A stretch of 64,000 nucleotides of DNA, from contig NZ_LFNF01000004.1 of NCBI RefSeq assembly GCF_001045445.1, positions 62,001 to 126,000 of the forward strand. The letters are read 5' to 3'. The first letter of the stretch is position 1. The number at the start of each line of letters is the position of its first letter. Positions 19,147 through 29,500 of this stretch are shown in pieces. The position numbers and the translations under genes were made by a program. This DNA is from Chryseobacterium sp. BLS98. Lineage in GTDB: Bacteria; Bacteroidota; Bacteroidia; Flavobacteriales; Weeksellaceae. Below the pieces are notes generated by a model, which saw nothing but the letters and a program-made list of their open reading frames with translations, had not been told where the DNA came from and made no database searches.

Positions 19147-20685
19147 ATGAAAAAATTATTTACATCAGCGGTTTTCGCCCTGATCATAAGCATTCACGCA
19201 AATGCACAGCAAAGAATCTATTTTGATGAAAACTGGGAAAAAACCACCCAGAGTAAAATGGAATTTTACAGGGAAACCGAAAATAGAGGAAAACTCACTT
19301 TAATCAGAGATTTTTACAAAAACGGAACGCTTCAGATGGAAGGGCTTGTTTCAGATGCTACGCCCGGAAGTGAAGTGTATGAAGGCCAAATTACATGGTA
19401 TAATGCTGAGGGTAAAGTTTTAAGTACAGGAATATTCTCAGGCGGTAACCAGGTTGGACCGGCCAAGACTTTTGATGAGCAGGGAAGAATTTTGGAGGAT
19501 TTGGTTTATAAAGCGGATGGTACTTTTACAGGCAAAATCTACAATTATAAAAATCCGGAAGAAATGTCCTATTATAACATGGTCACCACCTATGAAGCTC
19601 CTGATAATTTCAAATCCGTAGTTTATGATGAAGATAGTAAAGGAATCCGTTATGAAACCATCAGCAACAGCAAAACAGGAGCGTTTGAAACTAAGTATTA
19701 TGGTGAAAAAGGGAAATTTATCGGAGTAAACAGTTCCGGAAATTCTGCGGATAAAATAACGGTAGAGTATTACCAGGATCCTATGAAGGTGTCCAAAATT
19801 GAAAAGCAAAATAAAGAGGGAGTAGTAACAGAAAGTATCATCTACTCTAAAAAAGGAGAAATTCTGCAGGAAGAAAAGAAAAACAAAAAAGGCGGCTATA
19901 AAAAAACGTATGATGAAACGGGAAAGCTGATGGGGAACCTTACCTATACCTATGATAAAGAAACTGATGCTTACAAGCCTCAGGACGGAGAAGATTATCA
20001 GTTCAATTACAATTTTTCCAGCTTTGTTACCATCGAGACTTATAAAAATGGTTTTGCGGTCCTGAATAAATATTTTGACGAAAACGGAAATTTATCTTCC
20101 GAACAGGTACTGAAAGATGAGATGACCCAGGAGATCAGATATTATCATCCGGACGGAAAGCCCAAAGGGACGATAACGTATAAAGATGACATGCCTTATA
20201 GCGGTACTCTGTACGAGGGACTTGTAGAACAGCATTATAAGGACGGTATTTTAATACATTCCAGATCTTTCAGAGACGAGGAAAACTTAAAGGCGGAAAC
20301 AAAAATCAATTCGGATCAGACCATATACAATTCTACTGTTTATGATGAAAAAGGAGCTGTTGTCTATACCTACAGCCAGCCGGTAGGAGAAGACGGTGGT
20401 TTTACCGCACAGATTGTACAGTATGTCAAAGGAAAACCGGCTCATAAAGCAGTTGTAAAAGATGGCATTCTTCAAAGCGGAAAAATTAAATATAAATCCG
20501 AATACGGTTTAAAAGATCTGGAACGCAGCGGAAAATGGATCCTGGTAAAAGTTTTTAATCCTGAAGGAGGATTAATACAGGAATCCAAGGTGCTTGCAGA
20601 AACGGGAGAACAGGATTTATATAATTCATTAAATACACAGATTACAGAAGCTGATCTTCAGTACGAATTTTTTGAATCTATATAA
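19147..20685 (+). CDS. Secreted MORN/YwqK-like repeat protein
   Basis: 512 aa from ATG 19147, chosen because MKKLFTSAVFALIISIHANAQ is a standard signal peptide; an upstream ATG at 19063 adds 28 unlikely residues. The body is a series of short repeats of the form Y-x-x-x-G-x-L..Y(D/N)E-x-G (e.g. TWYNAEGKVLSTGIFSG, KYFDENGNLSSEQVL, RYYHPDGKPKGTITY), as in MORN/YwqK-like proteins. Probably periplasmic or surface-located. Function unknown. Confidence 0.72.
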   Translation: MKKLFTSAVFALIISIHANAQQRIYFDENWEKTTQSKMEFYRETENRGKLTLIRDFYKNGTLQMEGLVSDATPGSEVYEGQITWYNAEGKVLSTGIFSGGNQVGPAKTFDEQGRILEDLVYKADGTFTGKIYNYKNPEEMSYYNMVTTYEAPDNFKSVVYDEDSKGIRYETISNSKTGAFETKYYGEKGKFIGVNSSGNSADKITVEYYQDPMKVSKIEKQNKEGVVTESIIYSKKGEILQEEKKNKKGGYKKTYDETGKLMGNLTYTYDKETDAYKPQDGEDYQFNYNFSSFVTIETYKNGFAVLNKYFDENGNLSSEQVLKDEMTQEIRYYHPDGKPKGTITYKDDMPYSGTLYEGLVEQHYKDGILIHSRSFRDEENLKAETKINSDQTIYNSTVYDEKGAVVYTYSQPVGEDGGFTAQIVQYVKGKPAHKAVVKDGILQSGKIKYKSEYGLKDLERSGKWILVKVFNPEGGLIQESKVLAETGEQDLYNSLNTQITEADLQYEFFESI

Positions 20686-21089
20686 ACTCATTGATAATAA
20701 CCAACCAAACATCCACATCACACAGAATATATAAAAGGATTGCTGTAAAGTTTGAACGATGTCTTTCAGCAGCCCTGATGCTTTAAACCAAAGGCAAAAA
20801 CTAATAACCAGGGAACTCCAATCATAAAAAAAACACCAAACTGAAGGAAAGCACTTACCAAATTGACAAACACATAAGGACATCTAGTTTTATCAAAAAA
20901 CAATATCCAATTCATTTTCCTGCGGTTTGGGTGGATATTTAACTGACACTGTAAACTTGTTCAAAAAATTATAGTTGGGAGATAGTATTGACGCTATTGT
21001 AATCTCCCGGAAGTTCAGTTTCAAATTAAGCTCCCAAATTATTATTTGGGAGCTTAATTATCATTATACTATTTTTTATTTCAAATGTA
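20686..21089. other. 404-bp gap with a possible decayed minus-strand gene and two hairpins
   Basis: On the minus strand 20700-20885 there are two overlapping open pieces in different frames, one reading YVFVNLVSAFLQFGVFFMIG and, after a frame change, LLKDIVQTLQQSFYIFC. Both are hydrophobic, which would fit a small membrane protein broken by a frameshift, but I cannot name it. A hairpin (GGGAGAT 20977-20983 with ATCTCCC 21002-21008) is followed by the stronger terminator at 21024-21059. Confidence 0.4.
21024..21059 (-). terminator. Terminator of the terpene synthase pair (bidirectional shape)
   Basis: Near-perfect stem of 16 bp, AATTAAGCTCCCAAAT with ATTTGGGAGCTTAATT, loop 4 nt, 31 bp past the stop of the downstream terpene synthase on the minus strand. 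Confidence 0.75.
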
Positions 21090-22091
21090 TTACAGACTTT
21101 TGTTGGCAGCCTGATCCTCTGGCCAGGCAAAACCGACTCCGCCATGTTTGTATCTGTTGGTTTCAAGATAAAAAGTATTCACTCCCTGAAGCCCTACGCC
21201 TGCATAATAGACAAACTTGTCAACATATTCCTGATACTCGCCAAACTCCCGGTATTCCGCATGCAAATCCATAAGGTTTTTTAGTTCTTCATTATGAATG
21301 CGTAAAGCCTCTGCACAGGCATCTTCCAGTGAAAGACTATATTCTTGCTGCAATACAAAAATCAGGTTAAATACCTCTGTTCCTTTTGCCATTTCTTTCG
21401 GAAGAGAATGGATGTCATTTTGCCAGGCCACCACCAGAGTCATGTGAGAGATCATTTTTTGTACCACGATATGTTCAAAGATATGTTGTGGCAGTACAAG
21501 TCCCGATTCAATTTCGCCAAGGATCAGATACGGGCGCATGAGGACAGAATATTCCCGGATTGTTTTAAAAAGATTCAGGGAAGGAGGGCGATGAGCTATT
21601 TTATAAGGGAATTCCAGTTCTATTCCGTACCTGAAGGATTGATAGAAATAATAAATAAAGCGTTCCATCCACAGATCCGGCATGAAAGCACGAAACTCAT
21701 CACGGATCATTGCCATATGGTGATACAGGGCATTTTCTTCCGGAGCAGGTTCAGCGCCCCTGAGAATATCTGTACAACGGCTTCTTAACTGTTGAATTTC
21801 CTCAAGGGATAAATGCTCCACCTGATCATCGAGCGCAACATACTGGAGCATGAACCTGTTGCAGGGAACGGCCTGTTCGTAGGTTAAATCCGGCCACATA
21901 CGCGCAGTACACCTGTGAAGCCTCATTTTTTTATAGATTTCGCGCTGCTTTTCCGTTAAAAAGGTATAGTCATTGTCAATCCAGTTATCCATATCCTTTC
22001 CCATTTGTTCCACATGCGGATTGATAAGATCTGGCCAGGGATAAAACTCCCGTGGTAAATAATCCGAGCTGTTAAATTGTTCTGGTGTCAT
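21090..22091 (-). CDS. Class I terpene synthase (terpene cyclase)
   Basis: 333 aa, usual length for bacterial single-domain terpene cyclases. Metal-binding motifs are complete: aspartate-rich DDQVE at 88-92, NSE triad NDIHSLPKE at 225-233 (N225, S229, E233), pyrophosphate-sensor Arg in FKTIREYSV (about 179) and the C-terminal RY pair at 313-314. It ionises a prenyl diphosphate and cyclises it; whether C15 or C20 is not visible. It starts 2 bp after the stop of a second terpene synthase, so they form an operon with no prenyltransferase or P450 beside them. Confidence 0.92.
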   Translation of the reverse strand: MTPEQFNSSDYLPREFYPWPDLINPHVEQMGKDMDNWIDNDYTFLTEKQREIYKKMRLHRCTARMWPDLTYEQAVPCNRFMLQYVALDDQVEHLSLEEIQQLRSRCTDILRGAEPAPEENALYHHMAMIRDEFRAFMPDLWMERFIYYFYQSFRYGIELEFPYKIAHRPPSLNLFKTIREYSVLMRPYLILGEIESGLVLPQHIFEHIVVQKMISHMTLVVAWQNDIHSLPKEMAKGTEVFNLIFVLQQEYSLSLEDACAEALRIHNEELKNLMDLHAEYREFGEYQEYVDKFVYYAGVGLQGVNTFYLETNRYKHGGVGFAWPEDQAANKSL

Positions 22092-22093
22092 TT

Positions 22094-23158
22094 TTATTTG
22101 TTTAGGGATATACGGGTAGTCTTGTTAATTTCTTTGGACTCAGGGAATGGATTATTTAACTTATCCCTGAGCTCTTCCGTATTGGGAAATTCCATGGCGT
22201 TGTAACGGGCCAGTTTCGTAGAGATATTTTTCCAGCCGCTCAGTACCATGCTCATATAATGCACCCAGTTTACTACCGCTTCATGCCAGATACCAAAATC
22301 AGGGAGGGAAGCCTGCAGGGTTACAAATTCTTTCAGGTCTTCATTATGGAGGCGAAGATCTTCAAGACATGCTTCCTCCAGAGAGAGTCCCCGCTCATTT
22401 TGGATGACTTTGACAATATTATAGTAAATGCTCCCGGTGGCTTCATCTTTTACCACAGACTGTACCTCATTGAAAAATGTGACGAGGTGACAGGCCAGGG
22501 CCTGCAGTCGCTGGACAACAGGGTGCTCATGTATTTCAGGGGGTAATATAATACCCGTTTCCACCTCTGTAAGCTGTAAAAACGGATATAGGCAGATAGA
22601 ATCCTCTCTTAAAGCGATACAGGCTGCTACCGTGGGAAATTTTTTGTTTCTTTTGTATTCCAGTTCTATTTTCAGTCCGTCGAAATATCTGCTGATCATC
22701 CGGCTGAAACGAAGAATGGACTCCTGTGGTATAAACTGTAGCAGCTCTTCCCTGAGCGAGGCTAGCATATTACCTAATGGTATTCCGGACTGCCAGGCGG
22801 TGATTTCCCCGTTCAATATTGCAATTGACTGAAGATGGACATAATTAATATTTTCCGGCTCTTCTTCCTCATATAAATCATCGTTATAAAGGGTCCAGAG
22901 CATCAACCTGCAAATAGGCTTAAACCTTTCTATCGGGGCTGTAGGAAACCATTGGGCTGCAATATGAGCAGTCAACGTTTTTTTGTACTTTTTACGGATT
23001 TGGGGATTGTTTTTATAGAGCCAGAGGTATTCCCCATCGATCCATTCGTTTTCTGTGATCTGCTGCAGTTCGTCAGCGTGAGGATTCTTAAGGGTTGGGA
23101 AAGGATACCTGAACCTGTTCTTGAGCAGTTCAAGCGGATTAAAATTTTCGTTACTCAT
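22094..23158 (-). CDS. Class I terpene synthase with altered NSE triad
   Basis: 354 aa. The aspartate-rich motif is DDLYE at 93-97 (NDDLYEEEE). The second metal site reads NEVQSVVKDE at 230-239: Asn230 and Ser234 are in place, but the third ligand position holds Asp238, with Glu at 239 one step late. An ARY motif is present near the C-terminus (LARYNAMEF). It is distantly related to the downstream synthase, which it precedes by 2 bp; probably first gene of the pair. It may make a different product, or be less active, than its neighbour. Confidence 0.88.
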   Translation of the reverse strand: MSNENFNPLELLKNRFRYPFPTLKNPHADELQQITENEWIDGEYLWLYKNNPQIRKKYKKTLTAHIAAQWFPTAPIERFKPICRLMLWTLYNDDLYEEEEPENINYVHLQSIAILNGEITAWQSGIPLGNMLASLREELLQFIPQESILRFSRMISRYFDGLKIELEYKRNKKFPTVAACIALREDSICLYPFLQLTEVETGIILPPEIHEHPVVQRLQALACHLVTFFNEVQSVVKDEATGSIYYNIVKVIQNERGLSLEEACLEDLRLHNEDLKEFVTLQASLPDFGIWHEAVVNWVHYMSMVLSGWKNISTKLARYNAMEFPNTEELRDKLNNPFPESKEINKTTRISLNK

Positions 23159-23463
23159 GATTTATAGTTTAATGGTTATCGTTTATTTATCTATATATTA
23201 TTATACTTAAAAGTGTAATAAGTAAAATGCGAGTTACCTGATTGACGTATTATGCTAAATAATAGTCAGATACAATCATGAATTATATTTTAAATTTACT
23301 ATTTATTTTTATTGTTTTAAAATAAATATTTAAATTTTGAAATGATTTTAATAATTTATACTAAAATTAGAATCCCCCTCTTTGTTTGGGAACAAATTGT
23401 TTTCTTTCTCATCATGTATGGCATGAGTAATGAGGGGAATTTCTAATTTATTTATGCATTTTA
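23159..23463. other. AT-rich 305-bp gap upstream of the terpene synthases
   Basis: Contains the promoter region of the minus-strand terpene operon on its left side and the 3' flank of the surface-protein gene on its right. An imperfect hairpin (aatccccctctttg.. with ..gaggggaatt, 23370-23443) may terminate the surface-protein transcript. No TAnnTTTG box found on the minus strand before 23158. Confidence 0.35.
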
Positions 23464-24393
23464 TTAATTAGCGATTTTGTATCCGTAAAAAGAACTTACT
23501 ACCACCTGGTAAGTAGTCCCGCTGGTTACGGCTGCTGCCGAAGCCATGCTTACGGTTTCTCCTGCATTCAGATAGGTGATGCACGAAACGTTGGCTCCTA
23601 CCAATATTCCGGGGTTCGACTGGTAAGACTGAACCAGGATATTATTGGGTGTGGTGCTGAAGTTTTTTACAAGATATAATACAGCCCACGAAAAATTGGG
23701 AGCACCGGCAATAGCGCCGTTATCAAATTGGGTAGAGCCGTAAAACATATAATATCCGCTGGTAGCCGCTGTAAACCTTCCATTAGCCGTATTCATTACA
23801 TTTCCTGTATTGATGACTGTTCCTTGTGGATAATTAATTTCACCGTTGATAAAAGGTCCGCTTACTGTAGCAGGAAGAGACTGTCTGGTGGTGGTGCTTA
23901 TGGTGGAAAAAGCATAGGTGGATGCTGCTGCGGGCAGACTGCTGGAGCTTGAAAGTAAAATAAGTTCCCATGTTGTATTGGTAGCTGTTCCTTTGCTTAT
24001 GAAAAAAGCATAGTAACCCGGAGGAACACTTATGGAAGCTACTCCCGCACCGCTTTGATTGTCAATTAGCTCCGTTCCGCTGGCGGCAATAGATAACGTT
24101 GCCGTTCCGGTATTTTTGAAATGATAGGTTCTTCCAATAAAATTGCCGGATCCGGTCGCAGCAGCAGGCAGTGTTAAAGTACCGTTGGTATTGCCGCTGT
24201 AAGCTACATAATAGTCATCTGCATCAATAAGCCCACCTGTAGCAGTAGATCTATAGGTAGCAGCAAAAGATCCGTTAACGGTTAATTTACTTCCCGGTGC
24301 ATTAGTGTTAATGCCTACATTGCCTGTCTGCGAGTACATTAAGTTTGTGCTTAATGCAAGAAATATTGGAAGAAAAAATATTTTTTTAGTCAT
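23464..24393 (-). CDS. Secreted surface/fibre-like protein
   Basis: 309 aa with a signal peptide (ending NLMYSQ) and the N-terminal block TGNVGINTNAPGSKLTVNGS, common in Bacteroidetes surface proteins that resemble phage tail-fibre chaperone-type proteins. The body is Gly/Thr/Ser/Ala-rich beta sequence; the last part (about 165-309) resembles a C1q/TNF-like jelly roll (TAATSGYYMFYGSTQFDNG). It shares N-terminal layout with the gene at 24508-25623, about 115 bp away. No sorting domain seen. Confidence 0.7.
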   Translation of the reverse strand: MTKKIFFLPIFLALSTNLMYSQTGNVGINTNAPGSKLTVNGSFAATYRSTATGGLIDADDYYVAYSGNTNGTLTLPAAATGSGNFIGRTYHFKNTGTATLSIAASGTELIDNQSGAGVASISVPPGYYAFFISKGTATNTTWELILLSSSSSLPAAASTYAFSTISTTTRQSLPATVSGPFINGEINYPQGTVINTGNVMNTANGRFTAATSGYYMFYGSTQFDNGAIAGAPNFSWAVLYLVKNFSTTPNNILVQSYQSNPGILVGANVSCITYLNAGETVSMASAAAVTSGTTYQVVVSSFYGYKIAN

Positions 24394-24507
24394 TTTTATA
24401 ATATTGAATTAGAAATGATGATTGATGAACTGCTGCAGAAATGAGGGAGTTTGCAGCAGTTCAGTTTTTCAGCTTTATGTATTTAGAATCATGGTTATTG
24501 CGGTTCC

Positions 24508-25623
24508 TTAATTTTGGAATTTTACAAAGTTTACATAGAAGCCAGGATTGCCAATATTAAATCCAGTTGGTACTACGGCATTGGTTTTGGTAGCTATGAT
24601 GGGATAAGTTCCCGGTGTTGCAAAATAAAGCACTCTGTTTTGATCCCTTGGCGACATCATCTGAACATCTGCCACATTACAGTATGTTCTCCAAATGTCT
24701 CCAATTCCACTGATATAGAATGAATAGTCATTACAATTTGACTGTATAGTAATTCCCGCACGGAAAAAATACCATCCTTTGGCAGGAATCACAACTGAAG
24801 TTCCTGTGGGCTGGGTATTTACACCTGTTGTGCTTGTAAATGGATTGGTTAATGTGCCTGTATAGTTTGACCAGTTGTTGGCAAAAGCCGTAGTCACGGT
24901 AGAAGACCAGGTGGCTAAACCATCAGCATCACTGGTCAGTACATACCCCAGCTGCTGGGTACCATCCTTAATCTGTAACGCACCGTTTGTAGTACCGTTG
25001 TCTATAACGATTTTAGAATTGGCAGCTCCTGCAGGGACAGTAGTGGTCCCTATCAAAACTTTTCCGGTCCCGTCGATGCTCAGGTTATTTCCGCCTGTAG
25101 CAATATTGGTTGCCTGAGATAAGGTGCCTCCTAATTTAACATTAGTACCTGAGACGTTAAGGCCGTTACTCGCTGTTATGGTGGTGTCGGCTGTTGTAAT
25201 TTCCCAAGTGCTTGCGGCTCCTGTAAGTCCTGTGTTAATCAACTGAAGGCTCTGATTCGCCGGGATTGTAATATTTGCACTTCCATTAATGGTTTCGGGA
25301 GCTGCAGGATTTACCGTTAAGGTAAAGTTTGTATTATTCTTAATGGTGTACATTCTTCCCTTAAAATTTCCCATTCCGCTGATGGCTGTAGGAAGATTAA
25401 ATACAGCATTGGAGGTGCCGTTGTAAGAAACATGAAAGTCGGAAGAATTCAAATTGTAAGATGCCGTATTGATTGCAGTGTAATTAGCAGCTACAGACCC
25501 ATTAATATCTATGGTAGACCCGGGATTGGCGGTGTTGATTCCTACATTTCCAGCCTGCGAAAAGACAAAAGTGGAAGCGAGTAATCCTAATAGTTGACCT
25601 AATTTTGTAATTTTTTTTAGCAT
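24508..25623 (-). CDS. Secreted surface/fibre-like protein, paralogue of its neighbour
   Basis: 371 aa, signal peptide (ending TFVFSQ), then AGNVGINTANPGSTIDINGS and a domain like that of the 309-aa neighbour (DFHVSYNGTSNAVFNLP versus DYYVAYSGNTNGTLTLP; FKGRMYTIKNNTNFTLTV versus FIGRTYHFKNTGTATLSI). A middle section ANSKIVIDNGTTNGALQIKD matches repeats found in many Chryseobacterium surface proteins. The C-terminal 120 residues are unlike those of the neighbour. Likely displayed at the cell surface; role unknown. Confidence 0.7.
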   Translation of the reverse strand: MLKKITKLGQLLGLLASTFVFSQAGNVGINTANPGSTIDINGSVAANYTAINTASYNLNSSDFHVSYNGTSNAVFNLPTAISGMGNFKGRMYTIKNNTNFTLTVNPAAPETINGSANITIPANQSLQLINTGLTGAASTWEITTADTTITASNGLNVSGTNVKLGGTLSQATNIATGGNNLSIDGTGKVLIGTTTVPAGAANSKIVIDNGTTNGALQIKDGTQQLGYVLTSDADGLATWSSTVTTAFANNWSNYTGTLTNPFTSTTGVNTQPTGTSVVIPAKGWYFFRAGITIQSNCNDYSFYISGIGDIWRTYCNVADVQMMSPRDQNRVLYFATPGTYPIIATKTNAVVPTGFNIGNPGFYVNFVKFQN

Positions 25624-25896
25624 TTATTTCTGATTTTAAATTCCTGATTCTGAACAATAATTATGCATAACATAGCATATCAATAAGTTATTTACTTGAT
25701 TTATTAATAGCATATTAAATAATTGTTAAAATATTATGAATTTTATTATTTTTTAACTTTATTTTTGAATTAAAAATATTAATAATGTAAAAATATAGAA
25801 ATATCACTACAAAAAACAACATATTTAGTAGAATAAAGTAAAGGTATTTGTAGAAAATTTTCTACATAAAGTGATTTATGATTGAAGGCATGTGAA

Positions 25897-26511
25897 TCAG
25901 GAAATATAGGTTTGATAGAGCTTAATCATGTCTGCTAAATTTTTGGTTTTCAGTTTATTGTGTATTCTTTTTTTATAAGTGCTGATGGTGGGCATCTGTA
26001 TACCCATTTTATTTGATATTTCTAAATTACCGTTGCCCTGTACCATTAGGATAAAAATTTCATATTCCCTGGCAGATAAATTTTTTATAGAATCTAGCGG
26101 AGACTGCTGGAGTAAGTGCTGTACAATGGATAGGGGATAGTAGAATCCTTCAGAGAATATTTTATTTACAGCATTTGAGATTTCTTCAGATTTGCTTAGC
26201 TTGCTGATGTATCCGTTGGCTCCTGCCTTTATATATTGTACGGCTACCTCTTCTTCATAGGCCGAAAATATCAGGATTTTTATATCAGGATCCAGTGCTT
26301 TGATTTCGGTGATCATTTTTTTATTTTTGCTTTCCGGCATATTGATGTCCAGAATAACAAGGTCGTATTTCTGCTTTGATATTTTTTCCAGGGCTTCCGG
26401 GTAATCTTCAGCCTGGTCTATTGCTACATTCTGGATTCTTGACTCCAGAATCATGCTTGTGCCTACCAAAACAATCTCGTGATCATCGGCAATGAGAATG
26501 TTCTTAATCAT
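25897..26511 (-). CDS. NarL/FixJ-type response regulator
   Basis: 204 aa: receiver with IADDHEIVL, phospho-acceptor in LVILDINMPE and Lys in GYISKLS, then a LuxR HTH (LSAREYEIFILMVQGNGNLEISNKMGIQMPTISTYKKRI). Its start overlaps the stop of the large propeller kinase by 8 nt, which indicates translational coupling and makes the two a cognate pair. It is paralogous to the regulators at 36161 and 40583. Confidence 0.95.
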   Translation of the reverse strand: MIKNILIADDHEIVLVGTSMILESRIQNVAIDQAEDYPEALEKISKQKYDLVILDINMPESKNKKMITEIKALDPDIKILIFSAYEEEVAVQYIKAGANGYISKLSKSEEISNAVNKIFSEGFYYPLSIVQHLLQQSPLDSIKNLSAREYEIFILMVQGNGNLEISNKMGIQMPTISTYKKRIHNKLKTKNLADMIKLYQTYIS

Positions 26512-29500
26512 CTTTTTTATTGGTTAAAATTAGTTTGAATGATGTTCCTTTTAATATGTTTTTTTCGAAGACAATCCTTCCTTCTATCATCTGAAGCAGC
26601 TGCAAGACAAGGTGAAGCCCCATTCCGTATTTTTGAAGTAATAATTTTTCATTTTCAATATTGTCCTGAAGTTTTGTATAATATTCTATTTTCTTTTCAT
26701 CCATTCCAATCCCTGTGTCGGTTATCTGCAAGGTAATAATATCTTTATCGGCGCTGCTTTCTATTGTTATTGTACCGTTTTTTGTGAATTTTACGGAATT
26801 ATCCAGTAGGTTATGAATAATGGCGGCCAATATATTCTTGCTGATCCATACCAGTAATGTCTTGTCCGCATTATTGATAATGATAGTGTTGTTATTTTCT
26901 GCTATGGCATTAAAAAGAATCCTTTTTTCTTCTATCAGCTTATATAAGGAATAGAGTTCTGTTTTGTCGGAACGGTGGTGGGTGTAGATATCTGCATATT
27001 CTTTTAAGGTAATGGTAAAATTATACAGCTGATCCGAGGATTTGTAAATAGAGCTTAGAATTTTTCTACTCTGCTGTCCGCTCAATTCATTTTGATTCAG
27101 AGCCTCTTTTGCTGTAAGGGCAATGAATTTTACAGGGGTTGTGATATCGTGGGTGATGGTCCCGATAAGTTTCTTTTGCTGTTCAATTTCTTTATGAAGT
27201 TTTATTTTGGTAACCTCAAGCTTTTCAACAGTATCGGAAAGACTTTTCGTACGGGAGCTGATAATTTCTTCCAGTTCGTGGTTTCTTTTTTTCAGAAAGC
27301 TGATTCTCCATCTTGCCAGAAAATATAAAAAAAGTAGGATAGCCGCGCCAATAAGTATTTTAAACCATACTGTCTGGTAAAAATAGGGCGGAATAATAAT
27401 ATTGATCCTTTTGTAAATATATTTTTCCTGGTCGGAAATCAGTATTCTTACAATAAAAGTGTGATTTCCATACGTAAGATTCGAAATGGAAAATTTTCCG
27501 TCTTTTCCTATCGATTCCCATTTGGTGTTGGTTGTTCCGCTCAGTTTGGTTTCTATAACAAGATTATCAGGATTAGAGTAATAAGGCGTATCAATAAATA
27601 TATCTACACGGTTGGATTCCGGCTTTATATTTAATATCTGATTGAAAAAATGCTCCTTACCATCAATCAAAGCTCTTTCTATGTATATGTTTTCAGGATA
27701 ATAGCTCTTTATTTCTGTGGGATTGAAGAAAACCAAGCCGTCAAGAGAAGGAAGCACGAACTCTCCATTTCCTAACTTATTTCCGCACACATTACTGCCG
27801 CCATTGAATTCATTGGTTCTAAACCCCGATATTTTTGAAAAGCGGTAATAATTAACCCTCGATTTTTTATCCTGTACATGCCGCAGCAGCTGGCTTTCCG
27901 GAACCTTATAAAGCCCGTTGTTGGTAGGAATCCAGAAAAATCCGTTCTTATCTTCTAGGATCGTATGGGAAGAGGAAATATTATTGTCCGCATCATAAGG
28001 CATCTTAATGAGACGGTTATTTTTCAGCAGATAAAATCCCTTTCCTGAAGTGGTGATCCAGAAATTACCATCCCGGGATCGTATGATGCTGCGGACAGAT
28101 AATCCGGTATTCGGACTTAAGCTGACGATTGTATTCGTCTTTAATGAGATTTTATATAAACCTTTCGTTGTGCCGGCCAGTAGATGGTCTTCATCGAACT
28201 TCAGGAATTTGGTAGGCTCACTATTAAAGAAAAACTTTTTTTTCACAGTTTTGAACGATAGGTCATTGTATACCATTAAAACTCCATTGTATCCGATAGT
28301 TCCGTCCGTTTTTTCAAGAGATTCAAAAGTGTAATATCTTTTTGCATCGAAAAAAAAATCTATTAAAATGGTATTCCGTTTGGTAACGGTTTTTGCGTAA
28401 GTTTTCTTTTTCTGATACAGCAGCAGGTCGGTTGCTTTGCGGGCCATAATATTGTCTTCCTGATCATAAGCCAGAAAAAATGGAATAATGCTTTTAAAAT
28501 GTTTATCTTCTACAAGTCCCTTCCGGTTGTATACCTCTCCGAAAGTACTTATTACAGACGAACTGCCGTATGATAAAGTAGCATAAAAAACAGATTCGGG
28601 CTTAGACGGAGGCCTCTGGACGGTAGTGAAATCTGTAAAGCTGATAACCTGCAAACCATAAGTGCTGCTTCCGAGATAAAGCTTTTTGTATGCTTTGTCA
28701 TAATACACGCTGGTAATATTTTCAGTCATATCATCAAACTGTACGAGTTTTGATATTTTGAATCGGTTATCTTCATAATCGCACCGGTAAATGCTGTTTC
28801 CGTTGAATATAAAAACCTGGTTATTGACCCTGCTCCAGTAGATTTTACTTTTAGCGTCGGTTAATAGCGGCTCATTATAAGAACCGACGATTTTTCCCTT
28901 TTCAATTTTCTGAACTTTTTTTGACTGATAATCAATAAAGAATACGGACTTATCGATCACGAATATTCTGGCAATATTTTTATATTTCGCTTTTATATTC
29001 AGGTTTACTTCTGCTTTAGAAAGATTATTAATGTACTTAATGGAATTTTCCTTTATAAAATAAATGCCTTCCTGGCATGGAAAATAAAGGCTTATGCCGG
29101 GCGATGTGGTATAGATATAATTGGAAGAGTATAAGAAGTAATTAACATCCCTGGATAAAAAATCGACATTCCTTTTTGAAGTCTTTGTGACTTTTGGAGA
29201 TCTTTTGTTGATAAGTAAAATTTTTCCGGAATCTCCTGTGGTAAAAATGCTGTCTTTTTCAGGGTAGCCGTAGAAAAATGTAAACCTTTGATTGTTTAGC
29301 GGAAGGTTTTTATAAACCACAAACTTCATTCCGTCATACCTTACAATTCCGTTTTCGGTTGTCAGCCATATGAACCCGTATTTGTCCTTTATGATATCTT
29401 TTACGCTGTTCTGTGGAAGACCGTTGTCGGTGTTATATAACTGAATATTATAGTGCTGACTGTAAATAATGGAAAAGATAAAGATGAAAAAGGAGGAGAT

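Noticed and set aside
20629..20883. 84-codon minus-strand ORF overlapping the end of the MORN-like gene
   Set aside because: Overlaps a real gene and seems to need a frameshift to make sense; kept only as a possible decayed gene.
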